NCBI RefSeq assembly: GCF_027172205.1
Contig: NC_070604.1
Coordinates: 100,461,851-100,525,850, forward strand
DNA length: 64,000 nt
Direction: 5' to 3'
Origin: Podarcis raffonei
Taxonomy: Eukaryota > Chordata > Lepidosauria > Squamata > Lacertidae
Shown: positions 42,601 to 52,365 of the stretch, one piece after another
Layout of the letters: every line of letters starts with the position of its first letter
How positions within the stretch are numbered: the stretch's first letter is position 1
The notes under the pieces: model-generated
The model's input: only the letters and a program-made list of their open reading frames with translations
What the model was told of the DNA's origin: nothing
Database searches by the model: none
Position numbers and translations under genes: made by a program

Positions 42601-45600
42601 CGCCGGAACACGATTTCTGTTCTCATCCTGAAGCAAAGTTCTTAACCCGAGGTAATGTTTCTGGGTTAGCGGAGTCTGTAACCTGAAGCGTATGTAACCC
42701 GAGGTACCACTGTACTGTATATGTAACTTCACCATCCATCTACCACTTTCACTTGTATTTAGGGACCAATTCAAAGAAAATTAGCCATGCTTAAATTCCA
42801 CCGAAAGTAATGGGATTAATTTAATTGCAGTGGGCTTGTCCCATTGATTTCAGTGTGATTTAGGCCACACTTACCAAGGATCAGGCCCCTCTGACAACCA
42901 ATGGGACTTACTTCCAAGTAGACATAGACTGAACTGTATTGTAACACATTAACTTTGCCTGGATTGGTACCTTAGTGCCTATCATATTCCAGGGCTCTTT
43001 TCCTCGAAGGAATTCATGTGTGTTCACTGATTGCTTTGGGAAATACCTAATTGAGTTGGAAATGAATTCCTTCCTTACTGTCATCTTATAGTATTTAATG
43101 GTGTTCCTGAGCAACACGGTACAGCATCCCAGAAAGATCCTTGTTTAATGAAAAGCTAACAAGAATTGCAGCAGCCATAAAATTCGTATAAATTCTGTTT
43201 TAATTTGTGGTTGATTCGTTAAAATTTGGAAAATCAATAAAAATGATTTGGAAAAAAGAGAAAGTATTGTGGCAGCCATGGTTTACAAAGTCTTGTCAGG
43301 CGCAATGCACAAGGCGTTTCTTCTCTAGGACTTCCATTGAAATGAATGGAGCTTGTGTGCCTAGTGAGCTATGCCCAACAATGTTAGAAAAGAAACATTA
43401 ATATTTGGTTATTAAATGGAAACCAGAGTTTGATATAGGCACATAAAAGTTCACAGAAGAAAAGGGCTGTTAACTCTGGTCACTGCAGGTGAAAAAGAAC
43501 CCAGCCCATTATTTTTAATGGGGCATTTCTAGGAAGCACCACAGCGAATGATGCCTTTTCACGGTTTGCAACAATAGAGGCTTCTCATGTGATGAGCTGC
43601 ACTCCTCTGCCACAGGCTGGAAAGCTTAGGAGCTGGAAGAGCTTTATAAAATCCTGAATTTTTCAGCAATTCACTGATTAGCCTTTGACAACTCTTTTAA
43701 TCTCCCCAGTTGCCAGAGGCCATGCTAATTTATAACCTGGGGGGTGCTTGTCTCTTTTTTTCTGCTGATTGCAGTGTATAACAGTGGGGAGAAGTGTTGC
43801 TATATCCATATATTCTGGCAGGTTGAGAGGAGTTCCCTACCAGGACAGACTTTGCTCGTGTGCTCAAGACATCGATTCCATAAAACATATTTTGCTGCAC
43901 TGTGTGAAATATGAGCAAGCCAGGGCTGAACTGATATTACCCTTGCTGGTACCTTTCCCGGGAAAATCAGAGGCTCACTATGTCAGGTTCCTATTGGAAG
44001 ACCGGACAAACGCTAGAACATTAGCAGTGGCAAAGTTTTTATCGGTGGTTGCCAGAACCAATGATCCCTATCTTTAAGTCTGAACAAAATGCTTGTTTAA
44101 CCTGGAGGTAGACTGTCTGAATTGTGCATTGCTTTGTAACGATTTGTTGGGTCTCTGGACTGTAATAAAGATTGATTGATATATTCACATTCTATCCCTG
44201 CATGAAAGTGGTGTGGGACGGGTGACTACAACTCTCATGTTTTCCTTTAGTGCCAAACTATAACTTGAGTAAGCTTTTCTTAAAAAGGAGTGGGGGGGGG
44301 GGAGCAAACATGTGGTGCCCTGATCCACATTAAGAAGTGCAGTGAGTGGGAGGAGGAATTTAATGCCAGGAAATCCCACCAGTCTATTTACCTCCAAATG
44401 GGCTGTGTGCCGTAAATGTGCGACACTTATTTTGTGACATTCAGAAGCGCTGAAAGTACTTGCTGCTATGTTGTTGAGTTTCTTTTGCAAAATTACCTTG
44501 GCTATAATTTTACCCGGTGTGTGTTTTCCCACCAGTAAATTACCCAGACCTCTTCATAGCATGTACAGTGATTATGCGGTACTTGAAAAACATCGCTAGC
44601 AAAACATACTATCCGAAGCAAGACCCATGAAGCATCTCAATGTCCAGGCATGCTGTAAGGGAGCAACAACAAGGACTGCGAGATCTGCAAAACCATCAAA
44701 GACAATCTGCCCAGCTGGTTTGATAAAATCAACTGAGACAGGGTCTGCGTCTCTCTGAATGCATGCCCGTTTTGCACAGCCCTACGATTCCATCTGTTCA
44801 ATAAGCCAAGAAAGCCAATAATAGCCACAGAGCGACTTAACAGAGGTCAAGACAAACGTTAGAGCTCAGTGCAAGCAGGAAGCTCTCCTGCACAGCCCCT
44901 GCTGAAATGAACAAGAGCCACGTTAATCGCTTCGTTTCAGTGGGGCTTGTGCTGGAGAACCTCCTTACTCCCTCTCCCGTTTAAGGGCAAAACTGGCACA
45001 ATTACTTTATTACAGCACCAGGTCCGAAAGATATGAATGAACCTAGGAGATTTAATCAGCCAGCGAAGCAATATATTTGGCATCTTGAAATGCCAGTCTC
45101 CTTCCTTTGAGGGATAAAACACCCTAATTCCATGTGTTTTTTTTAGTTGAGTCTCTAGCCATTCACAATAAAACTTTTAAAACAAACCAAACTAAAAACT
45201 AAATGACCTAGAAAACATTGGGAAAACACACATTACACTGGAATGTTGAAGAATGCTTTTTGTATTGGAACATAGGAAACTGCCTTATATTGAGTCAGAC
45301 CCTTCATCCATCTAGCTCCATATAGTCTACACTGACTGGCAGCTTTCTAGGGTTTTAGGCAGCGGCCTCTCCTAGCTGTACCTTGGGGTGCCAGGTATGG
45401 AACCTGGGACCTTCTGCATGCAGAGCTACAGCCCTTGCAAAGGAAGAAACACAAAAGACAAGAGGCACCAAACGGATTCAGATGACAATGACTTGAGGTT
45501 CCGATAGTAGAACTTGGAATGCAAACATGGGTTAAAGCATAAGTTATACTTAACTACTTACTCTTTCACTTCCTTTGAGCCAAAATCCAAGTATCGGTTG

Positions 45601-46142
45601 CTGATCCACTGAATCTCAAACCAGTCTCTAAAACCATTGTTTCCACAACATTTGAACTCAATCTGGAGCATGTCGATGGTCTTCTTCATGAAGCACCTTC
45701 CTGGAGTATCTGTATCTCGATAGAACTTCATGCCATTTTTTAGACCATGTTCTAATGTACTATCCAGAGAACCCCTCAGCAGAAAGCAAATGAGAACCAC
45801 GAAGAGAATGAAGAGGTTAAAGAGCACACACAACACTAGGTACACTTTCAAGATAGGCTTCCACTTTGCAAATTTAGCAGGATCCAGAGAATCGTAACAG
45901 ATCTTGCCTGCAAGACCATTGAACACAGAGGCTAGGAGACCCACCAAGATCAAGGAATTCGGCACAAAGTGGCTTTCAGAGTTGTCCATCACTTCACTTC
46001 GTTTCCTGAGCTCAATTTTCAGGAACAATCCCATAGAGAAGACAACGATCCCAGCAAACAAGGAGAACCAGTTCATGAGCCATAGTCCTTGCGCTAGTTT
46101 TACTCTTTTCTTCTGGTTGAACTTGACTTTCATCACAGCCAT
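31626..46142 (-). CDS. PRPH2: PRPH2 (peripherin-2/RDS), complete, three coding exons
   Basis: Photoreceptor tetraspanin that pairs with ROM1 and shapes the rims of rod and cone outer-segment discs. Exons 46142-45562, 37811-37565 and 31859-31626 join in phase to 353 codons plus a stop (human 346). Exon 1 (581 bp) and exon 2 (247 bp) have the same lengths as the human exons as I remember them. Four membrane segments lie near residues 17-41, 62-82, 98-122 and 262-282. The large intradiscal loop keeps Cys150 (the intermolecular disulfide), the CCG motif at 165-167, Arg172 and an N-glycosylation site at Asn229. The C-terminus is a soluble acidic tail and is the least conserved part. The start chosen is the [13 protein letters not shown] start typical of the family. 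Introns are about 7.75 and 5.7 kb and full of repeats. Confidence 0.97.
32045..32405 (+). mobile_element. L2-like LINE 3' end
   Basis: The plus strand encodes [20 protein letters not shown] and then [15 protein letters not shown]. The CCAGAGTGGCTGGGGAAACC block and a TTATTA tail follow. It is in PRPH2 intron 2, antisense to the gene. Confidence 0.85.
32596..32699. mobile_element. hAT-like palindromic MITE
   Basis: Inverted copies of the CCAGATGTTGTTGG block lie at each side of a short centre. The outer right end reads GGGAAGGGGAACCTGTGG on the complement, the usual end of this family. Confidence 0.5.
33393..33630 (+). mobile_element. L2-like LINE 3' end with ATT tail
   Basis: GCGCCTGCCCTGTGGAACAC, then AGAGTGGCTGGGGAAACCCA and an (ATT)n tail of about 50 bp (33576-33628). 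It is a near relative of the copy at 32045. Confidence 0.8.
34747..34890. mobile_element. hAT-like palindromic MITE
   Basis: Terminal inverted repeats (CAGGATTTCCCAAACTTGG at left, complement CAGGGTTTCCCAAACTTGAG at right) with inverted inner blocks. It is 144 bp, non-coding. No clear 8-bp flanking duplication. Confidence 0.65.
35565..35831 (+). mobile_element. BovB (RTE) LINE 3' fragment
   Basis: 267 bp of BovB with the encoded motifs [18 protein letters not shown] and [18 protein letters not shown]. It is flanked by an 11-bp duplication AGCCTGATGAA (35554-35564 and 35832-35842). It is in PRPH2 intron 2, antisense to the gene. Confidence 0.9.
35968..36101. mobile_element. hAT-like MITE with 8-bp target duplication
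   Basis: Inverted ends CAGCCTTTGCCAGCCTGGTG (left) and its imperfect complement (right), with an inverted TTTTGGACTACAAC core. Flanks GTTTAAAG (35960-35967) and GCTTAAAG (36102-36109) match 7/8, as expected for hAT. Confidence 0.75.
36711..37218. mobile_element. MITE-like repeat split by a SINE
   Basis: The outer ends carry ACCCTCCAA and its complement TTGGAGGGT as short inverted repeats. The interior is interrupted by the tRNA-derived SINE at 36807-37164. Part of the same repeat recurs at 37391-37433. Confidence 0.5.
36807..37164 (-). mobile_element. tRNA-derived SINE with target duplication
   Basis: The complement begins GGGACGCGGGTGGCGCTGTG (A box) and carries a B box near 37089-37100 (GGTTCAAATCCC). 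It ends in a CTTTACCTTTACCTTT tail. It is flanked by a 10-bp duplication AGCTTTTCCT (36797-36806 and 37165-37174). It is 358 bp, near full length, and resembles a squamate SINE remembered from lacertid genomes; the subfamily is not certain. Confidence 0.85.
37255..37390 (+). mobile_element. L2-like LINE 3' end
   Basis: TGGAAGCCACCTTGAGGGGC and GGCAACCCCGTAAGATGTGG blocks, with an AT-rich tail, just downstream of PRPH2 exon 2 in transcription terms (antisense). Confidence 0.6.
37565..37811 (-). CDS. PRPH2: PRPH2 exon 2
   Basis: Acceptor TTTACAG and donor GTAATA. It encodes [20 protein letters not shown], then [20 protein letters not shown] and most of membrane segment 4 ([11 protein letters not shown]). 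It completes the disulfide-rich loop. Confidence 0.97.
38812..38905. mobile_element. hAT-like MITE fragment
   Basis: CAGGGATGGGAAACTCATGG followed by the CCAGATGTTGTTGGACTACA block. One end only. Confidence 0.5.
39330..42480. other. PRPH2 intron 1, mostly unannotated
   Basis: No exon or RNA gene was seen. Apart from the MITE at 40442 and a short repeat-like block near 40816-40910, the sequence looks unique by eye. Confidence 0.4.
40442..40547. mobile_element. Palindromic MITE, copy 2
   Basis: Imperfect inverted ends (CACTGGGTGGCATTCCA; complement of the right end TAGTGGGTGGTAGTCAA), related to the copy at 10384. Non-coding. Confidence 0.45.
42485..42712. mobile_element. Tigger-like (Tc1/mariner) MITE, copy 3
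   Basis: TIRs match CAATGGTATACCTCGGGTTA and its complement, flanked by TA (42483-42484 and 42713-42714). It is 228 bp, very close to the copy at 13888. Confidence 0.85.
43769..44180 (+). mobile_element. Non-LTR retrotransposon 3' end (clade uncertain)
   Basis: The plus strand encodes [20 protein letters not shown] and then [19 protein letters not shown], a CCHC-type C-terminal zinc motif known from several LINE clades. The stop is followed by a short 3' UTR ending TAATAAAGATTGATTGAT. It is 5'-truncated in PRPH2 intron 1. Confidence 0.65.
45258..45440 (-). mobile_element. tRNA-derived SINE
   Basis: The complement has a degraded tRNA-like head (AGCTCTGCATGCAGAAGGTC, then CCCAGGTTCCATACCTGG with a B box) and a body ending TAAGGCAGTTTCCTATGTTC. 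It lies about 100 bp from PRPH2 exon 1, in intron 1. Confidence 0.6.
45562..46142 (-). CDS. PRPH2: PRPH2 exon 1
   Basis: ATG at 46142-46140. The exon gives 193 codons plus two bases, then donor GTAAGT. It covers the N-terminus, membrane segments 1-3 and half of the intradiscal loop, including Cys150, Cys165-Cys166 and Arg172, and ends [13 protein letters not shown]. Confidence 0.97.
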
Positions 46143-46310
46143 CTTTGGAGTGTTAGGCTCACCAAGACTTCACAAAAATTAATCCTGTTTTGGAAAAGAG
46201 GACAACTTCAGGAAGATCTGCCACCATTCAGGCCTTGAAGATTCCAAATGGCGTTGCTCTAACTGAGCCATGGTTTGGCCCCTCCATCTTGCCGATCCTG
46301 AAGGAGGAGA
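46143..46310 (-). promoter_or_regulatory. PRPH2 5' UTR and proximal upstream region with a CRX/OTX-type site
   Basis: The bases just upstream of the PRPH2 ATG contain TTAATCC at 46179-46185, the core bound by CRX/OTX homeodomain factors that drive photoreceptor genes. No TATA box is evident. The transcription start is unknown, so this may lie in the 5' UTR. One short motif is weak evidence. Confidence 0.25.
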
Positions 46311-48785
46311 AACGTGGGTGGGTTTTCCAAGGGGCAAGAATCAACAAATTTCACAATAAATAAAAAAAGGATTATTGGCAAATAGCACATGCAACTATTT
46401 CTAGTGGTCCCTTCCATGCAAAGGAGAAACAGCTTCAAGGTTTCAAATGATTAAAGCTGGATCTACAATGCGTCATTCTAATACTAATCAGCGTGATCCA
46501 ATTTAGAGAAATCTCTGCCAGCAGATGAGCAATGGAAATAATCCCTCATTTTACTAGTTAGTGGATTTGTGCTTTCACATGATATGTTACAGCACACTGC
46601 AGTTGAAAACCAAGTTATTTCAAGGATGTCCCATTCCTAGGCTCTTTTTGGGAGAAAAGCCGACACTCTCTGAATTCAAAACTGGATCAGAGACATTGCT
46701 ATTTTTTTAGATTATGCCAAGCCAGTAAGACCATGTTGCTGCTTATCCTGTCCTGCCACTCACCTTTAATGACATCCCTCTGGTTTACGTGGGGTTTTTT
46801 TTGGTGGAATTAAGGTCACCTTTTAAGAGAACTAAAATTTTTGTTTTAGGAAGCGTGGATGACAAGTTATACCCATCCTCTAACCTTTCACAGCTGGAAG
46901 TGTTCAAAAGCATGGGAAAAACTGTCTCGATCCTCACCAAAAACAATTCCCAAAGATACTGTGAGCAGCTTATAGGCTAATCGGGCTGGGCCAACAGTGG
47001 ACTAGAACTTGAGGCTTTAAGAAAGAAAACCTTTTGTGCAGTGTGACACCAGGGATGTAGTTGCCCCACAGATTAAGCAGGGAATCTCTGCTCCAACGTC
47101 ACTGCTTAAGGAAGAAGACTGTCTTTTATGGACCTTGAGAATCTCGACAGGGTGTTCCGGTGGTGGAAATAGAACTCAGAATACAGTATGGCAGTAGCTG
47201 TAAAGACTCTCATTTGTGGATGAGTATGATTATGAACTGTGTGTCAGCTATAGGTAATTTCTTAGTAGCGTACATGCCAATACAAGGGAAGTCCTTATTT
47301 TCTTTATTTTCAGTGCAAGAATTTGTAAGTCATGTTGACTCTCTCATCTTTGTTCTTGCATTCATCCTAGTAGATAAGAAATACTTATCAGAAAGACGTA
47401 TGTGGGCTACCAGTAGACCCTAACCCATGCTTTTGGAAATCTTTGCAATCCACCTAACATACACAAAATGAAAATGATAGGAAAATGAAAATGTAACTGT
47501 TTAAACAGCAGGAGAAAGCATCAAATTCTGTACAGCAAACTATTGCAAGAAGAACTATCCTTCTGACTGATCGCAGATCTTCATGGAAAGAGGGAGAAAA
47601 CAGAAGCTGTGGAACATGCCTCTGTACAATCTAGTGGCTAATAATAACATTACCAAGAAACATAACATCAGTAGGATTTATGTGATCAACTCATGCTAAA
47701 AAGTTGGCTACAAACTTTTAAGTTCTCTTAGTACAGATATTCAATAAAAAAGATGTTTCTAAATTACAGTATTTTCCCAGTTACTGTCACGTCTTCAGAT
47801 TTTTACTTCCAAAATGGAATTAGAGAGTTGGAACACCCATTTGTACATTGTGTTCTAAGCACACACAGAGAAAGGGAATAGCTGGAGGAAGGTGGTCCCA
47901 GAAGGAAAGACAGGGTAGAAAGCTTCTCCCAGGGTGGGAGACTGGAAGAAGTAGGCTCTCAGGTGGGAGCGGGGAGGGCCTACCTTCCTTTGTGTGGATA
48001 AATGATATGATATAGATGATATAAATGTGATAAAGGGCCCTCATAGTTATTTTCCCCCTCCTTTTCTCTCTCTTTCTCCCTTTTCATTTCTCTCTTCTCA
48101 TTTCTTGGTTTCTTACCATTTTTGTAATTTAGATTAGTTTTAGGTTGAAAACTTTCAATTAAAACACTTTTAAAAAATACATTGTGTCCTAAGCTACATT
48201 GGTAGATTTCCAGTTATGTGTACTTTTAAAATTATTGCCTTCATTATGACAGTGAGCAAGAGAAACAGAAGTGCACCGAGCCATCTTGGTATAAAACCAT
48301 ACAGGAAGGAGCCCGGATAAACGATGACAAAAGCCATCACTGTAGATGCCACAGTCCCTGTTCAGTTGAACAATTATGGCTAACATTTATGGTTACTTTT
48401 AACTGATTTAACCATGTACAATGTATCCCTCTCATGCACTGTTTAGAGGTATAGGAAGTATTAAAATAAGTAACATTTTGTATGTGATATGGCTCTAGGT
48501 GGGAGCTTCCTCTTAAATGAAGGTTTAATTACAGACAACCACTTTCGCACTGGAGAGAAACATTACTATTTTTAGTGGAAAATCAACTTGCTTTTAAAAA
48601 ACGAAACAAAACATGCTTTTTACATTGCCCTGACAATGGCATTGTAGCCCACCATTCTGCAAGAGGTCATTCTACCCCCACTTATAAATCTCTTAATGGA
48701 AAGTCCTTTCCCCTTCCAAAGCCATCTGCTCAGTTACTGATCAGCTTGTTTCATCAGGAAGTACTTCCTGAAGTTTAGTCTTCCT
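46311..48785. other. PRPH2 upstream spacer
   Basis: No gene, RNA gene or clear mobile element was recognised. It may hold photoreceptor regulatory elements, but none can be shown. Confidence 0.35.
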
Positions 48786-48809
48786 AAGTTCAAGGCATTG
48801 TCATACCTC

Positions 48810-49102
48810 TTTGAGCTGCCATGGTTTCCCCCAGAATCCTAAGTGCTGCGGCTTGCTGGGGGCTGCTAGAAGCCCCTGCTCTTCTTGCAGAGCTACATTT
48901 TCCAAAATTCCCTGGGGAGAGAGAGGGATTGACTGTGAAACTATTCTGGTAATGTTAGTTCTGCGAGGGGGAATTGGGGGCTCCTGACTGCCCTATGCAG
49001 CCTTACCGGGCTACAGTTCCCAGGGTGTTTGGGGGTGGGGGAAAGTCATGACTGTTCACGTTGTATAATAGTGCTTTAAATGTAGAGTGCAGATGGGACC
49101 TA
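48810..49102. mobile_element. MITE-like repeat
   Basis: The blocks TGGTTTCCCCCAGAATCCTA, GGGCTACAGTTCCCAGGGTG and TAGTGCTTTAAATGTAGAGT are found together in a common lizard palindromic element. The ends are diverged and no duplication is clear. Confidence 0.45.
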
Positions 49103-49169
49103 AATTTTTAAAAAATCTCTACTTAAAAGGCTAGATGGAAAAGAAAGATCTTCAACAGGTCTTTTAAAT

Positions 49170-49312
49170 GTGTTCGTGGGGAGGGGGTTATTGTGGGTTT
49201 TTTTGTTATCATGTTATGCATGTTGTGTTTTCATTTTGTATTCTTGTGTTGTAAACTGCCCTGTGATCTTCAAATGAAGGGTTGTATATAAATTTAATAA
49301 TTAACAACAATA
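49170..49312 (+). mobile_element. L2-like LINE 3' end
   Basis: TTGTAAACTGCCCTGTGATC and GGGTTGTATATAAATTTAAT with an AT-rich tail. Short relic. Confidence 0.5.
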
Positions 49313-49869
49313 GTTCTGATGTAGGAGGCAAGGACTGGACTGCTGCTCAGCTTGCCTGTGTCAGTTGTCTAGCTACAGTGCCTTTCTAACCTATGAAAGG
49401 CCTTCTACTTGCACAACAGAGCTTTCCCTGGTTCACACATCACAGCCCTCTTTGCCCCTTCTGAAAGCTGCTTCAAGAGTCAAGGGATCTTCTGGAATGG
49501 TAGTCATTTCACAGCAGGATAAAGAAATTAGAATCATTTGGCAGGGCTGTCTTATACAAGCACATTTCTGCTCACACAATATATTCCTGGATCCAAGCTG
49601 CACAACAGGGATCAACAACACTATCCCTTCTCACCTATAATAGCTTGCTAGGGGGTGTGTGGTACTAGGAGCCATACATTCAATTAATTATTGGAATTCA
49701 CAGTGCTACCAGCAGTAGAGACCTCAAGATATGCCACCTCTGGTTTCTCCCCCTGCTTGTGGGAGAGTGAGAAGTGGCCTGTGAATTATGTAACCTTCTC
49801 CCAGTGTCACAGAGATATTAAGAGGTAAAGTACCACTTGTAAAACAAAATTCACAAGAAACCAGTCACT

Positions 49870-51265
49870 TATGACTTTTTAATCCGAGCATCCTGTAAAC
49901 ACGGAAAAGCCATCAATATTTTATAAAACCAGTAAGTTCTTAACTACTTTCATATAAATACTAAAATAACACAAGGAACGGAAATGATTTTTGTTACAGT
50001 CAAACAGTAATGAAGACCAATTTTGCAGAGTTTATAGACAGGCCAACAATACTGAGCTTAAAGGCATTACCTCTAACAGTGACTAGTTTGTTTTAATCCA
50101 AGATGACATTTGCGGAAATAACATGGACAGTACATCAAGACTTTGAAATGTCCAGACCATTTCATATTTGTACAGAAACATGCAAAATGCTATATGAAGT
50201 TTCGTATGGTTACTGTCAAAGTAGTTTTCTTGCATACAGCACAATAAACGTGTGGGCACACTATAGCCAGAGTTCAGCACTTTTAATTTCACAATGATTT
50301 TTGTGGGAGAATTAAGCATGTGCTTTAGTTGTTTAATGCATGTATACATTTTTGGCTGGTCACAGACCTTTCAAAAACTTGCAGGTACAGCGTTAATTGA
50401 AACCAAAACCAATTATACGCACTTGTTCGGGATTAGAGTATTTGTCAGCTCTATGTGCAAAGGTGAGCTAAAGCTTACAAACACCGTAATTCAGCAACAT
50501 GTTTTGGTGACATTTTGCAGGTGGTGCAGGTAATCCCTCAATGTCTTCTAGCAGACGAAAGTATATTCTATTATGGACATTTGAAACTGAAATGGAAGTC
50601 CATCCAAAGTTTGCTTCTGGAAATAAAGCATAATTTGAATTGTTTAAAAGGTTAGGCAGCCACTTGAAGGGATGGTTTGACACCCCTATTCTGACTTGTA
50701 GTATCTCTGTTATACATGTGCCACATTCCTAAATAAGCTTATTTGGCAGACATGTGGTATACCAATTGCTGTTAACGTTTTTTTCAGCTTTAACTACAAG
50801 TATCAATTTAGCCATTAGATAAGGTTATACTTTCCTCAACACTTGCACTGGTTCTAATGTGTTACAGAGCTGAAGCACTTCACCATCCAAAGCACTATCT
50901 TTTTTTAAACCTGCACAATGGGCAGATAACCAAGAGTACTTTAGTGGTATGGCACATCTTAGCATCTTAAAAGCGGGGGGCAGAGATGAGAAAGCACCAC
51001 CATAACAGAATTTGGAGAAATATTAAGGCAGCCACAGCATAACACAGAGTGTGTGCAACAGAAGGCGTCAGCACCATTCATTAGGTAACAAGAGCCACCA
51101 GGCTGTGTTTGGCCCCTGATTATTACACTGCCTAAACCAATACCGGGAACAAGAAAAGGACATCAATCTGGTATCTCTAACTGCATCCTTTGGTAAGCCG
51201 TTTCCAGAATGCAGCAGGCACTATCTAGTCCCCTCTGCGGAGGCGAAGGGGCTACAATCACGGGT
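49870..51265 (-). other. TBCC: Probable TBCC 3' UTR and downstream sequence
   Basis: AT-rich and free of recognised repeats. It lies directly after the TBCC stop on the gene strand and so may include the 3' UTR. No consensus AATAAA was found on the minus strand by eye. Confidence 0.3.
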
Positions 51266-52273
51266 TCAATCCCAGTCCGTGATCCTCTCATTTTCGGGGA
51301 TCACGCTCCAGTTCGGTGAGGGCTCGTTCCTAGCCAGCCAGTTGAAGTCGTCCACCTGGTTCCAGTTGTCCCTGCTCCTGTCAAGCCGGGAAGTCTGGAA
51401 GTCGGCGTCGATGCCCTCGTAAGTCCACGTGTAGGGCGCGAAGCGGACCTCGCTGCAGTCCTCCAGCATGGCCCGGCAGGTCACCTGCACGTAGAAGCTG
51501 CTCCGGGTGGCCAGGTGCGTGCGGAGCTGCTGGCAGGCCAGGGCCACGACGCAGCCGTCGCAGTCGTCCACCATCACCGACGTGGACACGGGCCCGCAGA
51601 GCACCGTGCAGTCCCGGCAGCCGCGCACCGACAGCGTGTTGGGGTTGCCCCGCAGCCGCACCCGGCAGCGGCTCAGCTGCGAAAGCGCCACGTCCCGCTG
51701 CAGCAGCTCGGCCGGCCCCATTTCCAACTCCAGTCCTTCGGCCCGGCTGAAGCCGCACCCGGGTTCCTCCTCCTCCTCCTCCGCCCGGCTTGGCTGACCC
51801 TCCTGCGTCGAAGGCACTGGCGGCGGCGGGGGCGCCTCCTGGGCCTCCTTCCTGAGGCCCTTCTTGAAGGCGAAGCGCTTCTTGGGCTGCAACTGGAGGC
51901 GCCGCTCGGCCAGCGCGTCCTGGAGCCTCCCCAGCGCCGCCTGCGCCTGGCGCACCTCGTAGGGGGCCAGGAAGCGCACCGAGTCCGTCAGCAGCCGCTG
52001 CAGCTCCTGCAGCCGCCGCGCCGCCTCCGACACGGCCTCGGCGTCCCGCTCCGGCTCCAGCAAGGCCTCGGCGACCGCCCGCTCCCGAGCGAAGGCGGCG
52101 GCGAAGTAGTCGCTCTGCTCCTCCCGCACCGCCAGAGACTCTTTCTCGCGGCGCCGCCGGCCGGCCTCCTCCTTCCGCTCCGCTTCCCGCTGCTGGAGCC
52201 TCTCGGGGACCTCGGGGGCGATGCCGCCGGCGGCGGCGAGAGACACCCCGTTCCTCTCAGGAGCAGCCTCCAT
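51266..52273 (-). CDS. TBCC: TBCC, tubulin-folding cofactor C, single exon
   Basis: Cytosolic cofactor that joins cofactors D and E on the alpha/beta-tubulin dimer and triggers GTP hydrolysis by beta-tubulin to release the folded dimer. It is 335 residues in one exon (human about 346). Residues 20-135 are a charged helical bundle. Residues 140-170 are a Pro/Glu-rich low-complexity linker. Residues 185-335 are the beta-helical C-CAP/cofactor C-like domain. The Arg in CQQLRTH (residue 251) matches the catalytic arginine finger of the family. Family landmarks FAPYTWTYEGID, LDRSRDNWNQVDDFNWLAR and SPNWSVIPENER are present. The start chosen is the first ATG of the frame (MEAAPERNGV). GC and CpG content are very high compared with its surroundings. 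Confidence 0.96.
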   Translation of the reverse strand: MEAAPERNGVSLAAAGGIAPEVPERLQQREAERKEEAGRRRREKESLAVREEQSDYFAAAFARERAVAEALLEPERDAEAVSEAARRLQELQRLLTDSVRFLAPYEVRQAQAALGRLQDALAERRLQLQPKKRFAFKKGLRKEAQEAPPPPPVPSTQEGQPSRAEEEEEEPGCGFSRAEGLELEMGPAELLQRDVALSQLSRCRVRLRGNPNTLSVRGCRDCTVLCGPVSTSVMVDDCDGCVVALACQQLRTHLATRSSFYVQVTCRAMLEDCSEVRFAPYTWTYEGIDADFQTSRLDRSRDNWNQVDDFNWLARNEPSPNWSVIPENERITDWD

Positions 52274-52330
52274 TTTGCTTCCTCCGCCTCAGGGACCGGC
52301 TTCGAGCGCCTCGCACTAAAGGCGGCGCCG

Positions 52331-52365
52331 ATTGGGCCCCTAAGCCCGGCCTTGCTCGCGATTGG
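52331..52365 (-). promoter_or_regulatory. Paired CCAAT boxes upstream of TBCC
   Basis: ATTGG at 52331-52335 and at 52361-52365 reads as CCAAT on the gene strand, 58 and 88 bp before the ATG and 30 bp apart. This is the usual NF-Y arrangement in TATA-less CpG promoters. Confidence 0.5.
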
